Assembly (NCBI RefSeq): GCF_021729145.1
Contig: NZ_JAJSLW010000003.1
Location: forward strand, 325,231 to 374,803
Origin: Membranihabitans maritimus
GTDB lineage: Bacteria; Bacteroidota; Bacteroidia; Chitinophagales; Saprospiraceae
Direction of reading: 5' to 3'
Length of the DNA: 49,573 bases
A program made the translations under genes and the position numbers. The notes beneath the pieces are model-generated. The model saw only the letters and a program-made list of their open reading frames with translations, had not been told where the DNA came from and made no database searches. Of the stretch, positions 28,153-37,268 are shown in pieces; the first letter of the stretch is position 1; every line of letters begins with the position of its first letter.

Positions 28153-31100
28153 TTATTTCAGTTTAAAAAATACCGGTAGCATAAAAAATAATACTGCTAC
28201 GGAAGCCACCACGCCTCCGATAGTGCACCAGGCCAGTGAATACCAGAACGGATCATTTTTGTCAAAAACAATAAAGGGCAACAAACCTAAAACCGTAGAA
28301 AGTGCGGTTAGTAAAATAGGAATAATCTTCCCATTATAGGCCTTAATATAAGCCTGTAAAGTGGAAATTTGGGGTCTGATAGATCTCAGGCGATTGTAAT
28401 CATTTATAATAAAGAATACAGCATTTACCGATAAGCCCCCTACTAAAAGAAAAGAAGCCAATCCCCCCTGTCCAAATCGAAAATCAACAAAATGAGTAAT
28501 AAGAAAAATACCAATATATGAAAAGGGTACCATTGCTACTGGAATTAAGGCTTGCCGCAGCGAATTAAAGAGTATACTTCCCAGTATCCAAACAAAAAAC
28601 AAACCCGCTACAATGATCCAGATTATATTTGTTTTATCCCCTCCCCTGCTCCAAAAGTTCCTTTGGGACTCGACATTATACCCTATTGGTAATTGATTCT
28701 GGATTTGGTCAATACTTTCTTCCATTACCTTTTCTGCTAAACGATAATTACCTATAAAGTCGTACTCCAGAACTAATTGATACTCCTGGTTCTTCCTCAC
28801 AATATCCGTACTGCCCTGTTCTTTGCTAAGAGTCAATAAGCTCTTATTCCGAAATATCGAGGCGGAATCGCCGGGGACAGGGCTATTGAGTAGGGACCAC
28901 ATCTGATCTTCATCCTCCAGGCTACTCACCAGGCGGACCGGCACCATATCTACTCCATTTGGCCACCGGGCAATACGGCCATGATCCCGTTGAATGGACT
29001 GGAAAAATTCAGAAAAATCTCCGTATCGGATATCGTCTTTCAAAAGCCTTCCCGGATCGACAATATCCATATAGAAATAAAACTTATTGGGAATTACATA
29101 ATTCATATCTGAATTTATAAACACCTTCTTGATTCGGGGATGTTGTTCCAGGTAACCTTTCCCCCTCCTTGCCAGATCCCAGATTTTGTCGTAATTATAC
29201 CCCGTCAATATAATATGTGAAGATACCCTGTCGCCCGGTAATACATTATTGAATGCATCGCCTACCCCCCATACCCTGAAATCCGCACTTCCGGCCGACA
29301 CGGCAAAAGTTGTCAATTCGTCCTTCAGTTGGAAAGGGAATCCCGTTTTGTCATAAGGTTCTTTAAAAACAATTTCAATCCTTCCATTTTGAGGACCGGA
29401 AGCATTCATTTTGAATTGACGGATTTCAGGAAAAGTTTTTAAATAGGATTCAATTCTGAGCATCACTTCGTTGAGCTGCTCAAGGGTACCTCCCGGAGGC
29501 ATCTGGGCATGTAAAAACACCTTTGTTTCCTCCCTTTTTCCCGAACCGAAATAAAATCGATCCCTGTGATTATAAAAAAGTCGGAAAGTCCCGCCCAACC
29601 ATTTATCCATAAATGGCCTGATGTATTCCGAATACATTTCTTTTTCCTGAATCTCATTATAATGCTTTGCCCAGCTAGTATCCTTTTCTATTTTTGTTGG
29701 CAACATGAAAAACGGAATCCCAAAACCAACAAGCAATACCAGGGGAATAATCCACCGCCTCCTTGTAAACAATGTAAAATATCCGGCATAAAAATTATTA
29801 AAAATCCGTGTCCCTTTATTCAATCTTTTGCGACCTTTTGTACGCCCTCCGAATCTTTTGTGCAGGGCCGGGATCAGAATCAGGGAAGTTCCCAGTGAAA
29901 CAAGTAAGTTGATGCTAAAAATACGGAAAAAATCAACCAGATTTTCCCGTTGACCTTTTTCCATAAGGAATATGGCGGCCAGGGCTCCGATGGTAGTTAA
30001 GGTAGCAGCCAATATGGCGAGAAAAATATCTCGATTTGCCTTCTTGCGCACATGGTCCGACATCACCAGTATATTATCCAGTATAATTCCCAAAGATATG
30101 GTAAGACCGGCTACCGAATACAGGTGTAGAGATACCCCCAGTAAATAATAGCAAAGAAAAGAGATCAGTAATGTCACGACCAGGCCGGAAAAAATGATAA
30201 GTATTTGTCGAATATTTCGATATAATAAAATTATAAATACCAATAAAATAGCCAACGTCGCCAATGACCGGTTCGTAATTTTCTTTAATTCTCGCTTGAG
30301 AAAATCCGAAGCATTGTAAGAAACAAAAATATCTACAAATGCTCCATATTCCTGTTCAAACCGGTCCATCACTTTAAGGACCTCATCTGACTTTTGTATT
30401 AAATTTGCCGAACGGTCAACAGCTATGCTCAAATTTATAGATTGAAGCCCATTAATTCTGTAAAACTGGCTTTTTGGAGCCTGACGTTCAGCCAGTTGTC
30501 CAACATCCCTTATATATATCGTCCGCCCGCTTATCCTTTTGACCGGGATATCCGGTATAAATGCAGAAGGCTGCCTATAAATTCCGGACCCTGTATTTAC
30601 CAAATATACTAAATCAGAATCACTCCCCCCCGCATTTCGGATGACCCGGCCAATTTCATCTTTCCGGATAGAACCCCGGATCGCTGTAGAAATATCTTCA
30701 GGACGTATTTGCAGGTATTGCATTTTATCGCGATCTAGTAATAAATGTAATTCGCGTTGCGGGGCGCCGTAAATGTCCACTGAAGTAATCCCTTCACCAG
30801 CTGCGATTAACGGTAATAGATTTTTGGATAAGAAATCGTGCAATTCATGAGCCGGAAGACTGCTGTTAACTGCCATGGAAAGGAGCTGTTGGTCCTTTTG
30901 AAAATCACTTCTATAGCTTATGCCCGGATAAGAAGTACCCATGGGTAAAGAACTATATATCTGCCTAATTTTAGCAGATACTTCCAACCTTTTTTGCTCT
31001 ATTTCATACTCATCGGAAAAGTGCAAATTAATAGTCCCCCTGCCTTCGGATGACCGGGATTCTATACTTTCCAGCCCTTCCAGCGATGCAAATATACGTT

Positions 31101-31302
31101 CGAGGGGAGCCGTAATATCTGATTCTATAACCTCAGGAGTCACACCACCCAGAGTAAAAGAGACACTAAGGTTTTGCGTCCGTGGAGGGGGATTAAGTTG
31201 TATAGAAAGAAAAGGAATGACTGCCAAACCACACCCGGCTACAACAATCGAGAGCAAAAGAATACGGAACGGAGAAAATCGAAATGTATTGGAATCCTTC
31301 AA
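28153..31302 (-). CDS. RND-superfamily efflux permease without linked partners
   Basis: The 1049-aa inner-membrane protein has the AcrB layout: a first helix near 10-30, a large periplasmic domain, helices about 340-560, a second periplasmic domain, and helices about 880-1045. TM4 contains ISLGIILDN, with an Asp at the proton-relay position. It starts MKDSNTFRFSPFRILLLSIV. No adaptor or TolC gene adjoins it; the upstream neighbour is signal peptidase I. It therefore either borrows partners from another locus, such as the RND operon about 5 kb away, or has a specialised role. The substrate is unknown. Confidence 0.92.
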   Translation of the reverse strand: MKDSNTFRFSPFRILLLSIVVAGCGLAVIPFLSIQLNPPPRTQNLSVSFTLGGVTPEVIESDITAPLERIFASLEGLESIESRSSEGRGTINLHFSDEYEIEQKRLEVSAKIRQIYSSLPMGTSYPGISYRSDFQKDQQLLSMAVNSSLPAHELHDFLSKNLLPLIAAGEGITSVDIYGAPQRELHLLLDRDKMQYLQIRPEDISTAIRGSIRKDEIGRVIRNAGGSDSDLVYLVNTGSGIYRQPSAFIPDIPVKRISGRTIYIRDVGQLAERQAPKSQFYRINGLQSINLSIAVDRSANLIQKSDEVLKVMDRFEQEYGAFVDIFVSYNASDFLKRELKKITNRSLATLAILLVFIILLYRNIRQILIIFSGLVVTLLISFLCYYLLGVSLHLYSVAGLTISLGIILDNILVMSDHVRKKANRDIFLAILAATLTTIGALAAIFLMEKGQRENLVDFFRIFSINLLVSLGTSLILIPALHKRFGGRTKGRKRLNKGTRIFNNFYAGYFTLFTRRRWIIPLVLLVGFGIPFFMLPTKIEKDTSWAKHYNEIQEKEMYSEYIRPFMDKWLGGTFRLFYNHRDRFYFGSGKREETKVFLHAQMPPGGTLEQLNEVMLRIESYLKTFPEIRQFKMNASGPQNGRIEIVFKEPYDKTGFPFQLKDELTTFAVSAGSADFRVWGVGDAFNNVLPGDRVSSHIILTGYNYDKIWDLARRGKGYLEQHPRIKKVFINSDMNYVIPNKFYFYMDIVDPGRLLKDDIRYGDFSEFFQSIQRDHGRIARWPNGVDMVPVRLVSSLEDEDQMWSLLNSPVPGDSASIFRNKSLLTLSKEQGSTDIVRKNQEYQLVLEYDFIGNYRLAEKVMEESIDQIQNQLPIGYNVESQRNFWSRGGDKTNIIWIIVAGLFFVWILGSILFNSLRQALIPVAMVPFSYIGIFLITHFVDFRFGQGGLASFLLVGGLSVNAVFFIINDYNRLRSIRPQISTLQAYIKAYNGKIIPILLTALSTVLGLLPFIVFDKNDPFWYSLAWCTIGGVVASVAVLFFMLPVFFKLK

Positions 31303-31395
31303 ATAAGACCGTATATTGTTACATAATATTCCAATTTAATGAAATAATTAGAAATATCACTAAAAACCAATTGAAAAACAAAAGGAACAATTATA

Positions 31396-32550
31396 TTATA
31401 AAATTCCCAGCCACATTCGCTTCCAGCGAAACCCATTTCTAAAATCCAGGTACGGTTCTTTTGACCAAAGTACCCTTCGTGTAATTCCAATTATATGATC
31501 ATCGGGAACCATCCCCCAAAATCTTGAATCAATGGAAAAGGGACGATTGTCACCTAATACCCAGTAATAATCCCTTCTAAAAGTGTACCTATCAACTATT
31601 GTCCCCTTTACGAACAACTTCCCCTCTATTATTTGTGCATGGGGGTTGTCAAACCGTACTACCAATGATCCATATGCATCGACAAATTTCGAATCCACTT
31701 TTTGTTCCCATCCCCGATACGGGAGAGTGATTGTTTGACCATTGTAAAGGGATTTTAGCTCTCCGAAGGCATCTGGTATTTTCTCTATCTCTGGTATATT
31801 CATGGCAAACCTGATCTCACTAATCCCATTCGCATTTATTCGACTACCTTCCAGATACCCTTTTTTCCATATCCCCCGCATTTCCCTGGCCGAACGATTC
31901 ATATTCACTTGTGTTCCCGCCTTGTACAACGGTCTTTTCTGCAAATCAAAAGTATTGGTATCCGAAAAAGAAATAATACAACGAACCATCGTATTACTGT
32001 CCGAATACGGCAGCTCTTCGTTAACCAAAAGGCCGGTCCGTCCAACAGAAATGGAATCTCCCGGAACACCCACTACACGCTTGACAAAAGGTGTACGGCC
32101 GGGAATAGGCATATAGTTGGCTGTTTTACTTTTGCTTTTTTCCTTTTCTTTACCTAATAATTTTTGATCATAAAATGAAATGGTTGGATCATCTGAAAAT
32201 ATACTGTCTTCCCTGGGAACATTAAACACCAATATATCACCCCGCTGCACAGACCGCCAACCCGGGAATCGCCAGACAGAATTTTCAAAGAAAAATCGCG
32301 GTCCGAATATCCACTTTTCCACTATAATCCGGTCCCCCGGTGTAATAGTCCCTTCCATCGACGAAGTAGGCACATGGAAAGTATTGAATATCATAACTTT
32401 GACTAGCAACGCGGAGGGAATCGCCAAAATAAGGGGGAGAAAATCGCGAAGACGCAAGCTGTTGTGATCTTTCTTTTGATCCGATTTTCCAACACTACTA
32501 TGGGCATTACTTTGCTCCGGGTCCCTGGATTTTTCTCGGTTCTTATTCAT
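31396..32550 (-). CDS. lepB: signal peptidase I
   Basis: This membrane-bound serine protease removes signal peptides after Sec export. The 384-aa protein has one hydrophobic anchor (about 36-57), the nucleophile Ser64 in PTSSMEGT, and the general base Lys157 in FVKRVVGVPGD. The late motif YYWVLGDNRPFSIDSRFWG is the box E of S26 peptidases. A long insertion between boxes D and E (about 175-320) is common in Bacteroidota forms. The N-terminus is a polar tail of about 35 residues. It lies 93 bases upstream of the orphan RND permease on the same strand and could be co-transcribed. Confidence 0.95.
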   Translation of the reverse strand: MNKNREKSRDPEQSNAHSSVGKSDQKKDHNSLRLRDFLPLILAIPSALLVKVMIFNTFHVPTSSMEGTITPGDRIIVEKWIFGPRFFFENSVWRFPGWRSVQRGDILVFNVPREDSIFSDDPTISFYDQKLLGKEKEKSKSKTANYMPIPGRTPFVKRVVGVPGDSISVGRTGLLVNEELPYSDSNTMVRCIISFSDTNTFDLQKRPLYKAGTQVNMNRSAREMRGIWKKGYLEGSRINANGISEIRFAMNIPEIEKIPDAFGELKSLYNGQTITLPYRGWEQKVDSKFVDAYGSLVVRFDNPHAQIIEGKLFVKGTIVDRYTFRRDYYWVLGDNRPFSIDSRFWGMVPDDHIIGITRRVLWSKEPYLDFRNGFRWKRMWLGIL

Positions 32551-32616
32551 AGATTTACCAAACAGACATTCTGATTAGAAAGGGAAATCTAAAGGTAATA
32601 CTTTTTTATTATAATA

Positions 32617-33849
32617 TTAATTCCACTGCCCACTGAGAATATAAACATTGTCTTCAATATCTATTGTTTTCAGCAATTCCCCGGCCTCAGTCTTATCAGG
32701 ACGATTGGAAAATGCTATTTCCTCTATCTGATCGTATAAAGTAATCGCATCAAAGACTTTTACAAAATAGCCATTGGCACTCCAAAACCTATTATCATCG
32801 AACGCAAGCTTCAATCCACCCGGTAATTCAACCGTATAATCCCTGATATGGAAACTCCTGTTATTTTCCCGGTCGTGAAATACTTTGGAAAATTCAACAT
32901 ACATGAAAAGTTCACCTTCCGCAGAAACACTACCTCCTCCATACCTCAACATTTCCATGGTAATCAGTGAAGGGGTGATCGATTGGATAGAATAATCCCG
33001 CAAGCCGGATATGTACGCTGTCTCTTTATCCGGATCTCCTTTCACCGAAATATACTTTTCTGCCGAGTACTTTTGCAGTCCCTTGTCATAAAGCCAGAAT
33101 GGCGTAATTTCCATCTCTGAATTTACTGTAAATATCGTGTCAGACTGCGGAATATGAACAATAGTATTACGATCATTTTTGAGTAAAAACGGATGACCCA
33201 TATTCATAATGGAGGACCCTATCTTTAATGCGTGAACCTTCTTACTATCCAAATCAATACTCTCTATCCAATATTCCGAAGTATCACCTCCAATAGTACT
33301 TTCCAACAATTCCAGTTGGCCATCATCCGATAAATTAATATCCCTTACAGCCCTTTTTGCACTGGAAGGATGAGTATATACATCATGGCCGGACGACAAA
33401 GAATACACCGGGACGGGATCAAAACTATTGAAGGTTTGTACCGCCAGCATTTTTGCCCGGGAATTATATACCAGTTTACGGGGATACAGGTACTCGCCAG
33501 GTCCCTTTCCGGAACTGCCAATTACCTGGTCAAATGCACCAGAGGCTGAAAACACCTTGATGGGCTTTCCTTGCTCTACCGTAAAAATATATTCGGAGTC
33601 TACCATCGCATACACCACTTTCCCAAAGTCGACCAGAGCGGCTTCCTGTTTATCTAACGAACGAAGGGATATATTCCGGGTCCAATTATCCAATTCTAGG
33701 GAAAGGGTATCCCGGACGGAATTGAGATTGATGACATGTTCCGTGTTCTTTTGTAAAATTTTGGTTTCCGTACCATCATGGCGTTGGCAACTTACAATTG
33801 TAAAAATAAAGAGGACATAAAGCAAGGAAGGCAAGTAAGTCATATACAT
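32617..33849 (-). CDS. 6-bladed beta-propeller lipoprotein
   Basis: The 410-aa protein has a short signal peptide ending FTIVSC (Cys about 21). A propeller of the kind common in Bacteroidota follows: the first blades include KPIKVFSASGAFDQVIGSSG followed by KGPGEYLYPRKL, the GxGPGEY hallmark of this group. Two Met codons (33849 and 33843) are possible starts. It resembles the two propellers near the right end of the window, but no Cys-rich peptide gene adjoins this copy. It probably faces the periplasm or cell surface. Ligand unknown. Confidence 0.82.
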   Translation of the reverse strand: MYMTYLPSLLYVLFIFTIVSCQRHDGTETKILQKNTEHVINLNSVRDTLSLELDNWTRNISLRSLDKQEAALVDFGKVVYAMVDSEYIFTVEQGKPIKVFSASGAFDQVIGSSGKGPGEYLYPRKLVYNSRAKMLAVQTFNSFDPVPVYSLSSGHDVYTHPSSAKRAVRDINLSDDGQLELLESTIGGDTSEYWIESIDLDSKKVHALKIGSSIMNMGHPFLLKNDRNTIVHIPQSDTIFTVNSEMEITPFWLYDKGLQKYSAEKYISVKGDPDKETAYISGLRDYSIQSITPSLITMEMLRYGGGSVSAEGELFMYVEFSKVFHDRENNRSFHIRDYTVELPGGLKLAFDDNRFWSANGYFVKVFDAITLYDQIEEIAFSNRPDKTEAGELLKTIDIEDNVYILSGQWN

Positions 33850-33916
33850 TCATTTTTTTGGAAAATTTGTACTGTCCACACCTGTATAAGATGTATATAC
33901 CCTGGAAATTGTTGCA

Positions 33917-34045
33917 ATGAAAGAAAATAATCTAACTATAGATAAAAGACTTAAAATGTATTTGGAGCCGATAAAACCAGGCCAAAAATTCGTCATTGAA
34001 TTAAGTGATGATTCGATGGTTATCTTCTTGAAGTACAGTACCTAA
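33917..34045 (+). CDS. candidate 42-aa small protein
   Basis: An ATG-to-TAA reading frame of 42 codons lies in the divergent gap between the propeller lipoprotein and the symporter. The peptide begins MKENNLTIDKRLKMYLEPIK, then GQKFVIEL, and is charged and ordered-looking, with a strand-like end DDSMVIFLKYST. An AT-rich hairpin (attaacgaa at 34087-34095 against tttgttaat at 34102-34110, one G-U pair) followed by a T run lies 42 bp downstream and could be its terminator. I do not recognise it. It may be a real small gene or chance. Confidence 0.4.
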   Translation: MKENNLTIDKRLKMYLEPIKPGQKFVIELSDDSMVIFLKYST

Positions 34046-34167
34046 AAGTAGTAAAAAGCCTTCTTCGAAATCACAACTCATTCTAAATTAACGAATTGAA
34101 ATTTGTTAATAGAAGTATTTTTTAAGATATTGCGCGCGGCTTTAATTTAATCGAAAGCAAAAAATTT

Positions 34168-35790
34168 ATGATTCAAAAAGTAGTAATTTTCTTTTTTAGT
34201 TTATTATTTCCATTCATTTCTAAATCTCAAAGTTCAGGTGAAAGCATAGAAGATAAAATTCAGGAAGGGTTTGAACCTTTTGCCAGTGCTGTATACAATT
34301 TCATATTCTATCCCCTGACATTAGGGGAATTTAAGATTCCCATAGTTGTTATCGTACTTATTTTTGGAGGGATCTTTTTTACTATATATTTTAATTTTGC
34401 CAATATCAGGCTTTCGCGTGTAGCAGTCAATGCCACACGCGGGAAGTACGATGAAGTGGACCACTTTGGCGTTCTCGAAGCAGAAGATGATCCTACGCCC
34501 GGGGGTGATGCTATTGAAACCGTCCGGAATGAGGAAGTGGTAGGAGAAGTAACGCATTTTCAAGCGCTTACAGCTGCCCTGTCAGCGACTGTAGGCCTGG
34601 GAAATATCGCAGGTGTATCTATCGCTATCGCATTGGGAGGACCCGGTGCGGTAATATGGATGATGTTAGTAGGGCTGCTCGGCATGTCTACGAAACTGGT
34701 AGAAGCTACACTCGGTGTAAAATACCGCGAAGTGGACGAAGAAGGAAAAACGTACGGTGGGCCAATGTATTATCTCAGGACTGGTCTTGCAGAAAAAAAT
34801 CTACCAATATTAGGAAAAGTCCTGGCAGCAATGTTTGCTATTTGCGTAGTAGGAGGTTCCCTGGGAAGTGGAAATATGTTCCAGTCCAATCAGGCAGCTT
34901 CACAGTTTCAATTGCTATTTGATCTTGAATCCGGCTTTTGGTTTGGCGTATTGATAGCGGTCCTGGTGGGTCTCGTCATTATTGGAGGTATTAAAAGAAT
35001 AGGAAAGGTAACAGAAAGGATAGTGCCCTTTATGGCAATTATGTTTGTAGGATCGGCACTATTTATTTTGTTTATGAATTTCGATATGATACCGGGAGCC
35101 TTCAGCTTGATCTGGCAAGGGGCATTTAATCCCAGTGCTGCTATGGGTGGGTTCATCGGTGTGATGATCGTAGGCTTTCAACGGGGGGCTTTTTCCAACG
35201 AGGCAGGTGTAGGATCATCAGCTATTGCCCACTCCGCAGTAAAAACCCGTTATCCTGCCAGTGAGGGATTAGTAGCGTCTATTGGCCCGCTGGTAGATAC
35301 CGTAATCATTTGTACCATGACGGCGTTGGTGATTATCATTACCAATCTAAAAAATAATTTGTTTGACTATTCCAATCTGGATGAAAATGGAAATGTAATA
35401 CTCAATAAAACAGGAGAAGCGTTGGGGGGTGTAGATCTCACTTCAATAGCATTTGAATCCGTGATTCCCAACTTCTCGATTTTACTGACAATTGCAGTTA
35501 TACTGTTTGCCTTTTCCACTATGTTATCGTGGTCTTATTATGGAATACAAGGTTGGAAATACCTCTTTGGTAAGGGGAAAGTTGCAGACTTATCCTATAA
35601 AGCTTTATTCCTGGTCTTTATTATTGTTGGTGCATCTTCCAGTATGGGTGCGGTAGTAGAATTTGCAGATGCAATGTTATTTGCGATGGTATTTCCCAAT
35701 ATGATTGGGTTGATTATTCTGGCACCAAAGGTCCGAAAGGAAATAAAACGGTACTTGCGGGCCATTCGCAAAGTAGTAAAGGAAGAGTGA
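34168..35790 (+). CDS. sodium:alanine (AGCS family) amino acid symporter
   Basis: The 540-aa protein has about ten transmembrane helices and AGCS hallmarks: TAALSATVGLGNIAGVSIAI near 135-155, GGPMYYLRTGL, and GFQRGAFSNEAGVGSSAIAH near 331-350. It carries an unusual N-terminal extension with a signal-like hydrophobic stretch (about 4-20) and a hydrophilic segment rich in Asp/Glu (about 95-120, HFGVLEAEDDPTPGGD). Such extended forms are frequent in Bacteroidota. It imports small neutral amino acids with Na+. A terminator-like hairpin follows 160 bases downstream. Confidence 0.93.
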   Translation: MIQKVVIFFFSLLFPFISKSQSSGESIEDKIQEGFEPFASAVYNFIFYPLTLGEFKIPIVVIVLIFGGIFFTIYFNFANIRLSRVAVNATRGKYDEVDHFGVLEAEDDPTPGGDAIETVRNEEVVGEVTHFQALTAALSATVGLGNIAGVSIAIALGGPGAVIWMMLVGLLGMSTKLVEATLGVKYREVDEEGKTYGGPMYYLRTGLAEKNLPILGKVLAAMFAICVVGGSLGSGNMFQSNQAASQFQLLFDLESGFWFGVLIAVLVGLVIIGGIKRIGKVTERIVPFMAIMFVGSALFILFMNFDMIPGAFSLIWQGAFNPSAAMGGFIGVMIVGFQRGAFSNEAGVGSSAIAHSAVKTRYPASEGLVASIGPLVDTVIICTMTALVIIITNLKNNLFDYSNLDENGNVILNKTGEALGGVDLTSIAFESVIPNFSILLTIAVILFAFSTMLSWSYYGIQGWKYLFGKGKVADLSYKALFLVFIIVGASSSMGAVVEFADAMLFAMVFPNMIGLIILAPKVRKEIKRYLRAIRKVVKEE

Positions 35791-35880
35791 TTCCATTTTC
35801 AAAAGGAGAATTGGGATTAATCAAGAAGTTGGACCAGGTTATGCTGACAGTTGGGAATGATGTATTCAATAATACCCAAT

Positions 35881-35926
35881 AGACTATAAAATGCTATTTC
35901 AATGGAAAGTTTTTATCCGATAGTCT
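35881..35926. repeat. 7-bp inverted repeat in the symporter 3' region
   Basis: agactat (35881-35887) and atagtct (35920-35926) are perfect complements across 32 nt. It could fold in the mRNA tail of the symporter gene. No other feature lies in 35791-35940. Confidence 0.3.
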
Positions 35927-35949
35927 CGTTAAAGAGCCTAGTCGCCCTG

Positions 35950-35975
35950 CATCCTCACAGGATGACTACTTTTTT
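35950..35975 (+). terminator. rho-independent terminator candidate after the symporter gene
   Basis: catcct-cac-aggatg (35950-35964) forms a perfect 6-bp stem with a 3-nt loop, followed after five bases by TTTTTT at 35970-35975. It lies between the convergent symporter and RND adaptor genes and reads as a terminator on the plus strand. Confidence 0.5.
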
Positions 35976-36035
35976 CACCTGACTCTTGAATAATATCCAA
36001 TTCAAATTTAGATTGCATATTATTATTGGGTATCA

Positions 36036-37157
36036 TTACCGGTTTTCCTGTTTATCTACCACCTTCACTTCTTCCAAATGTGCCAGGTCAAAATTATTGG
36101 ATAAAATAATCGTGTCACCGACCTCAATACCTTCCCTGATAAGATAGGACGTACTGTTTTCATCCTGCAATTCCACATAATTCCAATAGGCCCTGTTTTC
36201 CTGTAAAGTGAATACGACCAACTTATTTTGCCGGTCAACTACCGCTGTTTTGGGCAAGACAATAACGTCTGGAATAGCATCGCGAATATAAATATTGACC
36301 CGCATACCATCCATCAGGATGTTGGATGGAGATTGCAATTGGGCCCTGCAAACAATCATACCTTCTTCATTAACCACAGGACTTATCTGAACAATTCTTC
36401 CCAAACCGGTATCATTACTGCGTTGGAAAAAGGGTTCAACCCCTATTTCCTGGCCATTTGCCACCCGGTGAATTTCGGATTCCAACACCGGGAATTCAAC
36501 AAATAATTGCTGATTATCAACCAGGGTACATACTTTCTGGTAAGCAGAGGAATGGGCCCCTTCATTGACCCGAACATCTGAAATAACACCTGAAAAAGGG
36601 GCAACAATTCGCGTTTGTACCCGTTCATGCTCAAGCCTTTTACGCTCATTTTCTTGAATGGGAAGGTTAAATTCAATTGCTGCATTATTGCGAATTTCAT
36701 CGGGTATACTATCCGGAAAATCGGGATTATATCCCAGATTAATAAAATGATTTTCCATCGTAAGCCGGGTTTGTACCATTTCCGCCTCCAGTTTTTCGAT
36801 TTGGTTTTGGATAGAAAAATCATCCATCTGTACCAACAAGTCCCCTTTTGATACTTTTTGTCCGGGCGCTATGGCTACTTTTTTGATTATGCCCTGGCTG
36901 GTAAATGGCACTTCAATCTCACGTCTTGCCTTTACTTTACCCTGCGAAATAATTTCCTTTTGAAAAGTCTGAAGCTCAAGGATTGCTGTCTCCACTTCTG
37001 TCAATCGCTCATCGTAGACTTCGGTCGCCGTAGGGGTAGTATCCTCAGTCCCTTCCACCGGATTGTCCGAACAAGCTGCTATACATAGCATAGCCAAAAG
37101 AAAACAAAAAAATAAAACGGGTGAACAAGTCCGGTTTATGTAAGCTTTTTTATTCAT
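36036..37157 (-). CDS. RND efflux periplasmic adaptor (membrane fusion protein), lipoprotein
   Basis: The 373-aa form starts at the ATG whose complement is 37155-37157 and gives a lipoprotein signal (MNKKAYINRTCSPVLFF...AAC, Cys29); an upstream in-frame ATG at 37199 adds 14 residues. The barrel-sandwich/lipoyl halves appear as EVPFTSQGIIKKVAIAPGQK followed by VSKGDLLVQMDD, and as VQTRIVAPFSGVISDVRVNEG. A short alpha-hairpin and a beta-barrel domain are also present. It bridges the RND permease and TolC across the periplasm. It is the last gene of the permease-TolC-adaptor operon, an order different from the usual adaptor-first layout. Confidence 0.92.
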   Translation of the reverse strand: MNKKAYINRTCSPVLFFCFLLAMLCIAACSDNPVEGTEDTTPTATEVYDERLTEVETAILELQTFQKEIISQGKVKARREIEVPFTSQGIIKKVAIAPGQKVSKGDLLVQMDDFSIQNQIEKLEAEMVQTRLTMENHFINLGYNPDFPDSIPDEIRNNAAIEFNLPIQENERKRLEHERVQTRIVAPFSGVISDVRVNEGAHSSAYQKVCTLVDNQQLFVEFPVLESEIHRVANGQEIGVEPFFQRSNDTGLGRIVQISPVVNEEGMIVCRAQLQSPSNILMDGMRVNIYIRDAIPDVIVLPKTAVVDRQNKLVVFTLQENRAYWNYVELQDENSTSYLIREGIEVGDTIILSNNFDLAHLEEVKVVDKQENR

Positions 37158-37268
37158 ACCACTAAAATTATATTTTACCCCTCGATTCTTCGATGTCAAC
37201 TCTCAGGGATTTTATTCATCTAAAAATCATCTTTTACAATTTTCATCTTAAACAGTTACTGCTCCGAA

